Shown here piece by piece: positions 9,556 through 18,864 of a DNA stretch of 64,000 bases. The notes under the pieces are model-generated. The model searched no databases. It worked only from the letters and a program-made list of their open reading frames with translations, and was not told where the DNA came from. Each line of letters opens with the position of its first letter. Position 1 is the first letter of the stretch. Both the position numbers and the translations under genes were made by a program. The DNA is from Verrucomicrobiota bacterium (GTDB taxonomy: Bacteria > Verrucomicrobiota > Verrucomicrobiia > Chthoniobacterales > JAFAMB01), in the NCBI GenBank assembly GCA_019247695.1, contig JAFBAP010000084.1:81095-145094 (forward strand), given 5' to 3'.

Positions 9556-10776
9556 ATGACCCATCCCCCCTTTAGCTCGACGAAAACATACACCCAACGA
9601 AATCTGCACACGAACAAGCATTGGGCATGGCGCCCGCCGGCGATCCTGCTGTTTTTATTCCTAAGCTGTTCCGCAGCTTTGGCCCAGAGCGCTTTTTACC
9701 ACGCCCTGGCTGCCGAGCTTCCGGGACCGCCCGGAACCGTCATTCGGGCTGAGCCCAGGCCGGGCGCCCCGCTCCAGGCGGCGGCTTACCGGATCCTCTA
9801 CCGATCAACGGGGCTTAAGGGCGAGCCGATCGCGGTCTCGGGCATCGTCATCATTCCCTACGGAGCCGTGCCCGGCAGGCCCATTGTCGCCTGGGCGCAT
9901 CCGACCTCCGGCATCGTGCCGTACTGTGCGCCATCCCTCGCCCGGTTCTTCTTTCAGCAGGTCCAGGGTCTCCGAGAGATGCTCCGGCGCGGCTACATCG
10001 TCGTCGCGACCGATTACCCCGGGTTGGGGACGCCCGGCCCGCACCCGTTTCTGGTCGGGGTTAGCGAAGGCCGTGCCGTTCTGGATGCTCTGCGTGCGGC
10101 GCGCGTTCTGGCCGGCAACGGCGCTGGAGCCCGCGTGGCGCTCTGGGGGCATTCGCAAGGCGGGCAGGCCGTTCTTTACGCAGCGCGTCTCGCCCGGGAT
10201 TATGCGCCGGAACTCGACGTGGCCGGCGTCGCGGCCGCGGCGCCCGCCTCGGAACTCGGCGTCCTGCTGCGCGATGACCTGACGAGTCCCGGCGGGAAAA
10301 ACCTTCTTGCCATGACCTTATGGTCCTGGTCGCGCGTATTTGGAGTGCCGATCAACCAGGTCGTTGCGCCCGCCGCCATGCCCGCCGTGACCCGGCTCGC
10401 GCAGCTCTGCCTCGAATCGCCGATCGATATCCTGCCCCGACGAGCCGTGGGCCGGGCCCTGCAGCGGCACTTTCTGACGGTGGACCATCTTACCGACGTC
10501 GAACCATGGCGCTCGCTGCTCGCCGAGAACACCATCGGCACCCTCCCGCCGGCGATCCCCGTCTTTCTGGCCCAGGGAACCGCCGACGATACGATCCGGC
10601 CGCAGGTGACGCTCGACTATATGCGACGGCTGTGCGCGGCGGGCAGCAAGGTTCGTTTGCTGATGCTGCCGGGGGTAGGCCACGCGTGGATTGCCAGAGA
10701 CGCCGCCGACCCCGTCATCGAATGGATTTCGCAACGATTCGCCCGGATAGCCCCTCCCAACGACTGTTCCCGGTAG
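9556..10776 (+). CDS. Secreted lipase/esterase, alpha/beta hydrolase (LIP-like)
   Basis: 406 residues from ATG 9556; a TTG two codons earlier is possible. The signal peptide ends near SCSAALAQS (about 44). The catalytic Ser is in GHSQGG (about residue 198), the acid probably in QGTADDTI, and the His in GVGHAW near the C-terminus. The arrangement, with the lid-like AYPTSG/AHPTSGIVPYC segment and DYPGLGTPGPHPFL, fits the 'secretory lipase' family (PF03583-type), enzymes that hydrolyse acylglycerols or esters outside the cytoplasm. Confidence 0.85.
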   Translation: MTHPPFSSTKTYTQRNLHTNKHWAWRPPAILLFLFLSCSAALAQSAFYHALAAELPGPPGTVIRAEPRPGAPLQAAAYRILYRSTGLKGEPIAVSGIVIIPYGAVPGRPIVAWAHPTSGIVPYCAPSLARFFFQQVQGLREMLRRGYIVVATDYPGLGTPGPHPFLVGVSEGRAVLDALRAARVLAGNGAGARVALWGHSQGGQAVLYAARLARDYAPELDVAGVAAAAPASELGVLLRDDLTSPGGKNLLAMTLWSWSRVFGVPINQVVAPAAMPAVTRLAQLCLESPIDILPRRAVGRALQRHFLTVDHLTDVEPWRSLLAENTIGTLPPAIPVFLAQGTADDTIRPQVTLDYMRRLCAAGSKVRLLMLPGVGHAWIARDAADPVIEWISQRFARIAPPNDCSR

Positions 10777-10918
10777 CAAATCCGCCTTCAGGCGTGCAGG
10801 CAGACGCCGCAGGCGTTAGCTGCCTGGACCTTTAATCCTTCGGACGTTCCCTCCGCGACCCGCCGCGGAAGGAGCCGTCAAGGCGGCCCCCTCACGCGCT
10901 CCGCTGCCCGGGTGCGCT

Positions 10919-12132
10919 TCAGCCGTTTGTTTGCGTAGTTGTTTGCGCGTGCGTCACACCTCGCTCCAGATCGCTCAGAACGAGGTCCAGCGGAAGCTGA
11001 ATGCTATGACGACAGAATACCGTTTCCGCCGTGGATAGACTGCCGTTTTCGTAATACTTGTTGGCCGGGCGCCGCCCCCGCAGTACCCATAGTATGCGCA
11101 CGAATCCCGGCATTTACGGATCCCTGCCACGATGTCTTCGAACACCGCGCGGAACTTGCCCGACGTCACCACACTTACAAAATCATCTTCGAGAACGTTG
11201 CCGAAGGTGAACTGGCCATATTTCGGTAAGTGCATCCCGAGAAGTTCCGGTGAGTAGGTAGAAAAATTGCCTTCGCAATCGACATTCAGAATCCCAAAAG
11301 GCCGGACCTGTTCATTGAAGTACGGAAAGTCCAGATCGCGAAGGGACATCCCGCTCCGGAGCTTCTCGAGAGCTGCGTCGAATTCGCGCACGCGCATGCG
11401 CCCGCCGTCGGCCTTCTGCAGCTTGAAAATCGTCGCCATAAACGCGCGAACGCGTTGCGCCTCTGCGGACGAAACTCCTAGTGAGGAAACGGCGTTTTCT
11501 CCTTCGACTTCCTCGATGTTGAATCCTACCTGAGCAACGCCCAAATCTGCAAAGAACCGGTAGATTTCCTCGGCGTGCGGAAGCGAATCGCTCGTGATCA
11601 CGCTGATCACGTGGAAAGGGATGTCGCGACTCTGCAGGAGCCTCAAGCCACGCAGGACAGCCTCATGCGTGCCCTTACCTTGGCGAGTCTTTCGGTGGGC
11701 ATCATGGATGAAAGCCGGCCCGTCGATGCTGAGCCCGATCGAGATCCCCTCCGCCTTGATGAATTGACACCAACGTTCATTGAGCAGTATCCCGTTGGAC
11801 TGCATACAATGCCGGACGGCGGCTCCGGCGGGTATGCGTCCGCGGACCACGGCAAAGGCCCGTTCATAGTAGGAAATCGGAACGGCTAACGGCTCTCCGG
11901 CATGCCAGACCAGCGTTAGAGGCCCGATCACGAGCTCAGCCACGTAAACCTTCTCGATCGTTTGGGCGATGACTTCCATCGTCATCCGCCTCGTCGACGT
12001 TCGATGCGGAAGGTAACAATAATCGCAATTGATGTTGCAGAACGGCGAAGGTTGCAGGACCAGAAGGCTTACCCAGGGTCTGGCCGGGTTTGTCAAAGAC
12101 CCCGGTTGAGCGTGCGAGGGTAGAGCTTTCAT
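10919..12132 (-). CDS. GrrM/OscB-like radical SAM/SPASM peptide maturase, frameshifted near its C-terminus
   Basis: The uninterrupted frame covers 10975-12132 (385 aa). It has the radical SAM motif CNINCDYC (C32, C36, C39), then CEGNFSTYSPE and CRDSCAYYGYCGGGA of a SPASM domain. Right after CGGGA the frame ends in unrelated residues, while the next frame continues exactly as expected for this family: PANKYYENGSLSTAETVFC ... LVLSDLE, ending at 10919. Insertion of one C in the 'gcgcccggcc' run (about 11067-11069) would restore a full enzyme, including the last Cys ligand (FCRH). The family forms C-C crosslinked three-residue cyclophanes on precursor peptides. Its likely substrate is encoded 75 bp upstream. 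Either a pseudogene, a sequencing error or a recoding site. Confidence 0.85.
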
Positions 12133-12206
12133 GAGGTCGACCGAAAACTACCCGACGCGCTGATCCGGCAACTCACGGATTACGACCGCAACTGGACGAC
12201 CCCGTC

Positions 12207-12614
12207 CTACCAATTTCCCCAGTTGTGCCAGTTGTGCCAATTATGCCAGTTGTGCCAGCCGCCATTTCCCCAACCCGGGCCCCAGTTGCCCCAGCCGGGA
12301 TGCCAGTTGCCCCAACCCGGGTGCCAGTTATGCCAATTGCCCCACCACATCGTCTGGATCTGATCGGGGGCGTTGTCGTCCGGATTCAGCGTTGGTGGTG
12401 CTTGACCCTCGTTGAGCTGTTCTCGCACTTTCTGGACGCGAACTTCCAACGAGTTGGGAGAATCTTGCTTGCCGGGAACGGATTGGCCCTCGACCGCCTT
12501 TGCGTCCGTAGCCGGCGCCAGTAGCAGCCCGCTTCCGATTGCGAGAAGCGCGCTCAAGGCCTGGGCGAGGGAACGTTCCTGGGGATGCTCTTGATGGTTT
12601 GTACGGGGTTTCAT
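12207..12614 (-). CDS. GrrA/OscA-like RiPP precursor with W-x-N repeat core
   Basis: 135 residues from ATG 12614; a GTG at 12641 would add nine. A hydrophobic segment LSALLAIGSGLLLAPATDAKA (about 21-41) resembles the signal-like leader of GrrA peptides, followed by a helical stretch NSLEVRVQKVREQLNEG that matches the usual 'EGRLSRL' leader helix in position. The last ~46 residues consist only of W, G, N, H and P: ten W-x-N motifs (WGN or WHN) and three W-[HG]-P-G spacers, ending ...WGNW. W-x-N is the type of motif crosslinked by three-residue-cyclophane rSAM enzymes. Product structure and number of crosslinks are inference. Confidence 0.8.
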   Translation of the reverse strand: MKPRTNHQEHPQERSLAQALSALLAIGSGLLLAPATDAKAVEGQSVPGKQDSPNSLEVRVQKVREQLNEGQAPPTLNPDDNAPDQIQTMWWGNWHNWHPGWGNWHPGWGNWGPGWGNGGWHNWHNWHNWHNWGNW

Positions 12615-12644
12615 CGTATCGGTCGCAAGCAATCTCCGCACGCG

Positions 12645-13235
12645 TCAGAGTTCGTCAGCTGCCTCGTGCACTGACTTGTCGAGCTGAGCCTCAACTTGAT
12701 TGCCTAATTGGTTATCACGAATTAGCAAGCTGCCTTGTTCTGTTTTTGCATTTGCCGTGAAAATGGCCTCCGAGACTTTTCCCTGCCACGACTGGTCAAG
12801 TTGATCCTCGCCGCTTTCACCTTCCGTGCCCGGCCGCCGATCCGCCGGCCCGAAGGCGGTTTGTGCGATGCGCAACAAAAGCAACGTATTCTCCCGATCC
12901 GCCGTATGCAGCGAAACGGCGTAGAGTTTATCCTGGAAAAAGTAATAGACTATCGCCTCGAGTTTCGCCGGGCCAAGCGTCAGGTTATCGTCTTTGCGGG
13001 CGTAAAGCTTCACGTCCCCATGGTCTTCTTGGAGGGTGAGGCCTTGAAGGCCGGATTTTGGAACGCCGAACTGAAGCCCGCGAAATCCTTTTTCCGAATC
13101 AAGTTTGTTAGAAGGAGGCGCGGAGCTCGGCGGTTGATCATTTTCCGGGTCGGCGAGGCAAGGACCCATGCCTGCGAAGCAAAGGGCGATACCGCACCAG
13201 AGCGCGCGGATGTAGCTGAACGAGCGAAGATGCAT
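12645..13235 (-). CDS. Secreted protein of unknown function, first gene of the RiPP locus
   Basis: 196 residues from ATG 13235 (an earlier ATG at 13295 gives 216). The signal peptide is clear: FSYIRALWCGIALCFAGMG then CLADPEN; the Cys in GPCLAD could even be a lipobox-like site. The mature part follows a pattern known from uncharacterised periplasmic proteins: GFRGLQFG, a 'YARKDDNLTLGPAKLEAIVYYF' stretch, then FQDKLYAV and a ...FGPADRR turn. It ends 31-4 bp before the precursor start, so the two are almost certainly cotranscribed. Its role in the RiPP pathway is unknown. Confidence 0.65.
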   Translation of the reverse strand: MHLRSFSYIRALWCGIALCFAGMGPCLADPENDQPPSSAPPSNKLDSEKGFRGLQFGVPKSGLQGLTLQEDHGDVKLYARKDDNLTLGPAKLEAIVYYFFQDKLYAVSLHTADRENTLLLLRIAQTAFGPADRRPGTEGESGEDQLDQSWQGKVSEAIFTANAKTEQGSLLIRDNQLGNQVEAQLDKSVHEAADEL

Positions 13236-13393
13236 AAGCGTTGGGGGGCTGCCTTCGACGCCTCGCAGTCTTCTCTCGACCGGAAGGTCAGTCAAGCAAT
13301 ATTTTGTGATGCAGCCGGCCTTCGGGGCCGTCTTCTGCCGACGGCCTCCGGCCCGTCCGGGGCTACCACGAAACCATATATTCGGACAGGCCT

Positions 13394-14563
13394 TTAAGGC
13401 GTAAATACCACCCGCACGCAGCCGTCCTGCTTATGTTTGAACATTTCGTAGCCGCGCGGCGCATCCTCGAGGGAGAGACGGTGAGTGACGAGGTAGGAAG
13501 GGTTGAGTTCCCCCTTGGACGCGTGCTCCAGGAGCCGCGGCACGTAGGCCTGCCCATGTTGTTGGGCCGTGCGCACCGTCAACCCTTTATTCATGATGAT
13601 GCCGATCGGGAACTTATCTATCACACCATACACCCCGAGGATAGAGAGGGTGCCGCCTTTCCGGCAGGCCAGAATGGCCTGTCGCAGCGCCTCACCGCGA
13701 TCCGTGTGCAGGCGCAGGACTTGTTTGGTCCGGTCGTAGGCATACTGAACCCCGGTGCCATGCGCCTCCATGCCTACCGCATCAATGCAGGAATCCGGGC
13801 CGCGGCCGCCCGTCATTTCCTTGAGCACCTCAAGCACGTTGTCAACCTGGGTGTAATCGATCGTTTCGGAACCGACGTGGTTACGCGCCATTTGCAGACG
13901 CTCCGGGAACCGGTCGATGCCGATCACCCGTGCGGCGCCAAGCAGAAAAGCGCTTTGCTGGGCCATGAGGCCGACGCCGCCGCACCCCCAGACCGCAACG
14001 GTGTCGCCCGGGTGAATGTTGCAGAAATCCGCACCCATGTAGCCGGTCGGGGCTGCATCGGACAGGAAGACCACCTGTTCGTCGGTTAACCCGTCGGGAA
14101 TCCGGAAGCAGTCCACGTCGGCGTGCGGCACCCGCACGTACTGCGCGTGGGCGCCTGCATAGCCCCCAAACGCATGGGAGTAGCCGTAAATGCCTGCGGT
14201 AGGATACCCGAACAGGGGTTCCTGCAGCTCCGGTTTGGGGTGGGTGTTGTCGCACAGCGAGTACAGTTCGTGGCGGCAGTACCAGCAAACGCCGCAGCAG
14301 ATGAACGACGGCACGACCACCCGGTCCCCTCGCTTCACCTTTTTCACTTCCAGGCCCACGTCGACGACCTCGCCGATGAATTCGTGGCCGATGACGTCCC
14401 CCGCCTTCATGGTCGGGATGTAGCCGTCTAGCAAGTGCAGGTCCGACCCGCAGGTCGTGGACATCGTAACCCGCAGGATAGCATCATGCGGGTTGACAAG
14501 TTCCGGATCCGATACGGTCTCGACCCGCAAATCGTTCACCCCGTTCCAACAGAGCGCTCTCAT
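13394..14563 (-). CDS. Zinc-dependent alcohol dehydrogenase, formaldehyde dehydrogenase-like
   Basis: 389 residues of the MDR superfamily. The catalytic-zinc Cys is in TCGSDLH (about 38), GHEFIGEVV supplies the second ligand region, and a structural-zinc-like Cys cluster follows at CCGVCWYCRHELYSLC (about 97-112). The Rossmann motif is VWGCGGVGLM (about 191-200). The pattern corresponds to the FDH_like subgroup that includes glutathione-independent formaldehyde dehydrogenases and related S-hydroxymethyl or alcohol dehydrogenases. It starts 16 bp after the SRPBCC-fusion gene on the same strand and is probably cotranscribed with it. Confidence 0.9.
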   Translation of the reverse strand: MRALCWNGVNDLRVETVSDPELVNPHDAILRVTMSTTCGSDLHLLDGYIPTMKAGDVIGHEFIGEVVDVGLEVKKVKRGDRVVVPSFICCGVCWYCRHELYSLCDNTHPKPELQEPLFGYPTAGIYGYSHAFGGYAGAHAQYVRVPHADVDCFRIPDGLTDEQVVFLSDAAPTGYMGADFCNIHPGDTVAVWGCGGVGLMAQQSAFLLGAARVIGIDRFPERLQMARNHVGSETIDYTQVDNVLEVLKEMTGGRGPDSCIDAVGMEAHGTGVQYAYDRTKQVLRLHTDRGEALRQAILACRKGGTLSILGVYGVIDKFPIGIIMNKGLTVRTAQQHGQAYVPRLLEHASKGELNPSYLVTHRLSLEDAPRGYEMFKHKQDGCVRVVFTP

Positions 14564-14578
14564 GATCTTGTTCCCTTG

Positions 14579-15451
14579 TTAATGCGTGTCGGCACGGCCG
14601 GCGGGCTGGCGTTCGGTGGTGGGGATCTCGCCGGTCTCGACCAGGTTTTTGAAGCGGCGCAGCGCCTTGCTCGCGATCAGGCGGGGCGCGCCGCCCAGTC
14701 CTTTGAGGGCGGTATCGCCGAGCACACCACCCGGCGGGTCAAATTGGAAACACAACGTGGCAACCGTGCCCCGGTCAGCGGCGGCAGGGCGGAAGCGTAC
14801 CGAGCCTTCGACCGGAAGGTGGGAGCCGGGCAAAGCCTGCCAGCGGAGAACCTCGCCCGGGCGCTCCTCAACCGTGCGCATGTCCCACTCCAAAGCGCGA
14901 CCAAACGGTCCGCGCACCTGCCAATGGGCGCGGCCATCGCCGGAGGCCTGAATCTCCGCGAAGTGGCCCATGACCTTCGAAAGGGTTTCCGGTTCGCTCC
15001 ACCGCCGGTAAAGTTCCTCTGCCGGTTTCTCGATGGTCAGCGATGCCTCAATCCGGGTTGCCTCCGCGCCGCCTCCTCGCGGTCCAAGCGTGGTGCGCTG
15101 CGCCTGGCTGAGGCGCCGGCTGCAAATCACGTCCGCGGCCGTAGCACCGGTAAGTGCCGCCAGCGCCAGGAGCACGTTGTCTTTCTTCGGGTTATGGTCA
15201 CCGAGGCCGGTCGCGACCGTGGCGATGTCCAGAGCGTCCCCGGCAATTCTAGCCCAAATCCAGGGCGTTGGGTCCTTCGCTGCAAGAATACCGGCTCCAT
15301 TCACAATTTCACGGAGACCGTAGGTACGCAACAGGCCTGCACGGTCCTCCATCCCGAGGGCATCGGCCAGTACCTTGTTGGCAGCTACCTCGGTCAAACC
15401 TAACCCGATGCTGAACCACCCTAACGCACGCGCCAGTTTCTGTTCTTTCAT
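14579..15451 (-). CDS. Membrane protein with C-terminal SRPBCC (polyketide cyclase-like) domain
   Basis: 290 residues from ATG 15451, which is preceded by AAGGAAGG; the open frame extends 25 codons further without support. The N-terminal ~120 residues hold several hydrophobic segments (ALGWFSIGLGLTEVAANKVL, REIVNGAGILA, DNVLLALAALTGATAADVI). From about residue 135 the sequence is an SRPBCC fold: IEASLTIEKPAEELYRRWSE, followed by LPVEGSVRF and ...RFKNLVETGEI. Such fusions are common beside alcohol dehydrogenases like the following gene. Ligand unknown. Confidence 0.75.
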   Translation of the reverse strand: MKEQKLARALGWFSIGLGLTEVAANKVLADALGMEDRAGLLRTYGLREIVNGAGILAAKDPTPWIWARIAGDALDIATVATGLGDHNPKKDNVLLALAALTGATAADVICSRRLSQAQRTTLGPRGGGAEATRIEASLTIEKPAEELYRRWSEPETLSKVMGHFAEIQASGDGRAHWQVRGPFGRALEWDMRTVEERPGEVLRWQALPGSHLPVEGSVRFRPAAADRGTVATLCFQFDPPGGVLGDTALKGLGGAPRLIASKALRRFKNLVETGEIPTTERQPAGRADTH

Positions 15452-15890
15452 TTGCCTTCCTTGGTGTTGCCATCCGCGTCGGTGCGGCCGGGGCCCGCAC
15501 TGCTCCTCCTCTTTGCACTGTCCCACGGTTTCCCTTGCGGTTCGTCAGCCCGGAGCCGGCCTACTGCCCCGGCACAGTACTTTTTTGAACGCTGACGGGC
15601 TGTTTCGCTTTCTGTTGAAAAAGGGTTCGTCTCGCGCTCGTCGGGAGGTTCGCTCCGGAAGCTGCCACCCAGCCCCGAAAACGCCATTGGGCAAAACCCT
15701 GGTCCGTAACGCCATAGCGCCTGACCGTTCGCGCTCGTCTCGCCGCGGGACGCAGGCACCTTGGATGAAACCCGGCGCCGTACGTCCCCGGTCCGGGGCT
15801 GGTATCAACCTCTCTGCAGCGGTTCGGTGCCTTCGCTCAGAATTTTGAGGTACCCGTCGTGTTATTTTTGAAGCGTGCGGTCTGAACGCA

Positions 15891-15921
15891 GACAGCGCAC
15901 CCGATAACCGGGTGCGCTGTC
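15891..15921. terminator. Perfect 13-bp hairpin downstream of the csbD-like gene
   Basis: gacagcgcacccg-ataac-cgggtgcgctgtc lies 26 bp past the stop of the minus-strand csbD-like gene. The stem is long and GC-rich but no T-tract follows on the minus strand, so it may act as an RNA-stabilising or Rho-assisted 3' end. Confidence 0.55.
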
Positions 15922-15946
15922 GTGATAACCCGCCCGTCTGGGCAAG

Positions 15947-16126
15947 CTATTTCTCGAACACCTTCTTAATGTCGCCGACTTTCTCCTGGACCTTGCCCTT
16001 GATCCTCTCGCCGGTGCCCTCCGCTTCCAGGTCCGGGTTATCCGTTGCTTGACCTAACTTCTCCTTCACTTTGCCGGAGGCTTGGTCAACGTTGCCTTTC
16101 ACCTTGTCTTTGGTGCTGTCTTCCAT
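15947..16126 (-). CDS. CsbD-family small stress protein
   Basis: 59 residues: it opens MEDSTKDKVKGNVDQ and ends KVGDIKKVFEK, with the CsbD repeat pattern 'DKVKGxVdqasGKVKEKLGqaT ... GERIKGKVQEKVGD'. CsbD-like proteins are small, charged, general-stress-induced proteins of unknown biochemical role. It is monocistronic, with a strong hairpin downstream. Confidence 0.9.
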   Translation of the reverse strand: MEDSTKDKVKGNVDQASGKVKEKLGQATDNPDLEAEGTGERIKGKVQEKVGDIKKVFEK

Positions 16127-16367
16127 AGGGATCAGTGGGGGTTGAGGTTTAGTTGTCTACGGATCGAACCCGGGCGCGTCAATGGTCGGGTGACGTGGCC
16201 CGCCGGCGTCGTGCCCATGCGGAATTCCGATACCTACTAGATTTTCAGTTATTTGCTATAATCCAGAGTAACCTTGAGTGCGGGCGTGTCTCTGAGGTCG
16301 AACTCTTGGGATCTCTCACCCCCAGGGTTGCAAACCCGCGGAAGGATTGTGACTCCAGGGAGGAGCG

Positions 16368-17129
16368 TCAGAGGACGGACATCATCCCGCCGTCAACGTA
16401 CAGGATTTGACCGTTGATAAACGAGGAGGCTTCGCTGCAGAAGAAAACGGCCGCACCGGCCAGCTCAGCGGGATAACCCCACCGCCGTGACGGCGTTCGG
16501 TCCTTCACCCAGGCGTCGAACGCCGGGTGGTCGGCCAGCACCTGGGTCATTTCCGTGATGAAGTAGCCTGGGCCAACGGCGTTGATCTGGATGTTGAACT
16601 GCGCCCAGTCTGCACACATCGCCTTGGTCAACATTTTCAATCCTCCCTTGGCCGCAGTGTAAGGACCCGTCGTCGTCCGGCCGAAGTCGCTCATCAGTGA
16701 ACAGACATTCACGATCTTGCCGGCGCGCCGGCTGATCATCCGTTTGGCCACTTCTCGCGACACGAGCATCGCGCTGGTAAGGTTCGTGTTGAGAACTTCC
16801 TGCCAAGTCGCAGCATCCACCTCGTCCAGTCGAACGCGACGCTGAATACCCGCGTTGTTCACCAGGCAATCGACGGGACCACTCGATTCCAATTCGGCCA
16901 CGGCCGCGCGGACCCCGGATTCATCTGTTACGTCGAAAGCGGAGCCTCCTGCCGCCAGACCTTCGGAGCGCAGCTTGTCCACCGCCGTTTGCAGCTTGTC
17001 CGGATTGCGCCCGTTGAGGATGACCAAAGCACCGTGCCGGGCCAGACCACGGGCGAGTTCAAACCCCAGACCGCCGTTGGAACCCGTTATAAGGATGCGG
17101 CGCCCGGAAAGATCGAAAAGACCACCCAC
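16368..17129 (-). CDS. Short-chain dehydrogenase/reductase (gluconate 5-dehydrogenase-like)
   Basis: 253 residues from GTG 17129, which gives the usual SDR length and starts MGGLFDLSGRRILITG; the longer open frame upstream runs through low-complexity repeat and is not believed. Cofactor motif TGSNGGLG, NNAG, catalytic Ser in VCSLMSDFG, and YTAAK supply the full SDR set. LILNGRNPDKL suggests NADP preference (Arg after strand 2). C-terminus VDGGMMSVL is normal. Closest by pattern to gluconate/3-oxoacyl reductase-type sugar SDRs; substrate unresolved. Confidence 0.88.
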   Translation of the reverse strand: MGGLFDLSGRRILITGSNGGLGFELARGLARHGALVILNGRNPDKLQTAVDKLRSEGLAAGGSAFDVTDESGVRAAVAELESSGPVDCLVNNAGIQRRVRLDEVDAATWQEVLNTNLTSAMLVSREVAKRMISRRAGKIVNVCSLMSDFGRTTTGPYTAAKGGLKMLTKAMCADWAQFNIQINAVGPGYFITEMTQVLADHPAFDAWVKDRTPSRRWGYPAELAGAAVFFCSEASSFINGQILYVDGGMMSVL

Positions 17130-17194
17130 GGACAGAACAGAACATCCCCAGGGCGCGCCGACAACGTAGAAAAACGGAAACAGCCTGCCGGGTG

Positions 17195-17524
17195 CCGAGT
17201 CGAGTTCGGTCACACGGCGGGCACAGCAGGTTTGGCGGGCGCAACGCAAGAGTTCACACGGCGAACACGGCGGGCACAGCGGGGTGGGCGGGCACAACGT
17301 AAGAGTTCACACGGCGAACACGGCGAGCCACGGCGACCACGGCGCGAAGAGGAGGAAAGGGTTCGGAGTTCGGAGTTCGGAGCGGCAGCATGGGGGGTGG
17401 GTGCGAGTGTCGACGTTCGAGTTGCCGCCCGGTCCTCTTAATCTGCGTCAATCTGCGTAATCTGTGGATGTTTTCTCTTTTCTGCGTTCTCTGCGTGTTC
17501 TGCGGATGATTTAATCTTCTCGCC
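17195..17524. repeat. Low-complexity spacer: 'cacggcgaacacgg', 'ttcggagttcggag' and 'ctgcgtaatctgtgg' strings
   Basis: No gene. Three classes of short degenerate repeats abut: 'ttcacacggcgaacacggcg' (17250-17335, two copies), 'gttcggagttcggagttcgg' (17360-17385) and 'tgcgtcaatctgcgtaatct' running into 'ctgcgttctctgcgtgttct' (17440-17510). The same three classes reappear together at 21.3-21.5 kb and two of them at 45.2-45.3 kb. Confidence 0.75.
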
Positions 17525-18103
17525 GTGATCGCCATGCCTCTCGCTGCGGCCGTGGACGTGTACGGTGACGGTAAGACAACGACCAACCCGGAAGAGGCTC
17601 GGGCACTTTCGGGACAACTCTACGGCAAACCGCTAATGGCGGAACGAGCGCAGCTCGGCCTCGATCAACTGCAGCAGTCCGGCCTGGCCGATGAATCCCG
17701 GCTCGCCGCGATCGGTTTCTGTTTTGGCGGCGCGGTCAGCCAGGCCCTGGTTTATACCGGTGCTCCCCTCAAAGCGATCGTTGCTTTCCACGCAGCGCTG
17801 ATTCCGGCCCCGGCCGGTGCTGGCGAAAAGGTCCGAGCCCAATTTCTCGTGCTGCACGGCGGGGCTGATCCGATGGTCAAGAGTGATCAGGTGGATGCTT
17901 TCCTGAAATCTCTGAACCAGGAGAAACTGCAGTGCGAATTCATCATCTACTCGGGAGCCGTTCACGCCTTTACCAACCCTGATGCTGAAAAGGCTCGCGC
18001 CGCCGGCTTGCAAGGAGTCGGGTACAACGCGGAAGTGGCGCAACGAGCCTGGGATCGGATGCAAAGCTTCTTTCGGGATCTATTCAGCGGTTCAGAAAGC
18101 TGA
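17525..18103 (+). pseudogene. Dienelactone hydrolase family protein lacking its N-terminal third
   Basis: 192 residues. The catalytic Cys is in GFCFGG, the Asp in GGADPMV and the His in VHAFTNP, so the triad survives. Family members carry 60-100 residues before the 'VALAADMYGDGKTT' stretch, ending in the HEWWGLN segment; here the open frame begins precisely at VIAMPLAAAVDVYGDGKT, and the sequence immediately upstream is repeat DNA. The core N-terminal strands that build the active site are missing. Most likely a remnant; an alternative is a translated fragment from GTG 17525. Confidence 0.65.
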
Positions 18104-18864
18104 GTTCCGCCTTCGCGTCGCCGCTGCGATGGGTTGGAGCTGTTGCAGGCTGCCCTGCCGTTCCTCCGGACCCATGCGTTCGGCCGAGCGGGCCGGAGAT
18201 CGATTGTTGAGAGCGGGCCGGAAGGGAGTTGGCGCAGGCAATTCATCCGCTTGACTCAAGGCGTCCGGACCTGTACAACGCCGGGCGCCCTTGCATCCGT
18301 TCCTCGTTGCCAATCATGTTTTGCCGGATCCTGCCTCAGAAAAGGATTGCGCCTCCGCCCGCCCCGCGCCTTACCGGGGGACGCGGCTGGGAGGCTCAGG
18401 CGGGCGCGGTCCGGCGCGCACGAGCCCTGGTCCTTTAGTTCCATTTACCTCCGGGCCCATTCCGTTCACCCTACCTTATGGACACAGCCACCTACGCAGC
18501 CGTCGCGGTGCTCCCGCAAAACCTCCGGAACACTGCCCAACCCGTCATCCCCGAAACGGAGTTCGTTCCCCTGAGCTGGTCCTACATCAATGCGGCGTGG
18601 CTGTACCGGTTTGAGACGACGGGCTCCTGCAATGACGTCTAAGGCTCCGGCGGCACCGGCATCGTGCAGTCAGGCGCAAGCTGGCCGGCGACCGGCCGGG
18701 TGACGGGGAGAACGCTCCGGCCGTGACTGCAACGGATCCGGATTGAAATGAGCGGATCGGGCCCGGCAGCTTCCGCCGGCCCAGGTTAAGTCGTTGTCCT
18801 GCTTCAGCGGCACAGAAGCTGCTTTTTCTCTCGGCCTGCTTCCAAGCCTTTTTCTCGCGAAATT
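18104..18864. other. 761-bp spacer before the nitrate reductase gene
   Basis: I see no recognisable gene. A 54-codon ORF at 18478-18642 (MDTATYAAVAVLPQN ...) has ordinary codon use but no family I know and no ribosome binding site. The last 100 bp contain the promoter of the 18865 gene presumably; no clear -35/-10 pair was identified. Confidence 0.5.

Noticed and set aside
18478..18642. 54-codon ORF MDTATYAAV...
   Set aside because: No family, no ribosome binding site, isolated in a spacer; kept only as a remark.
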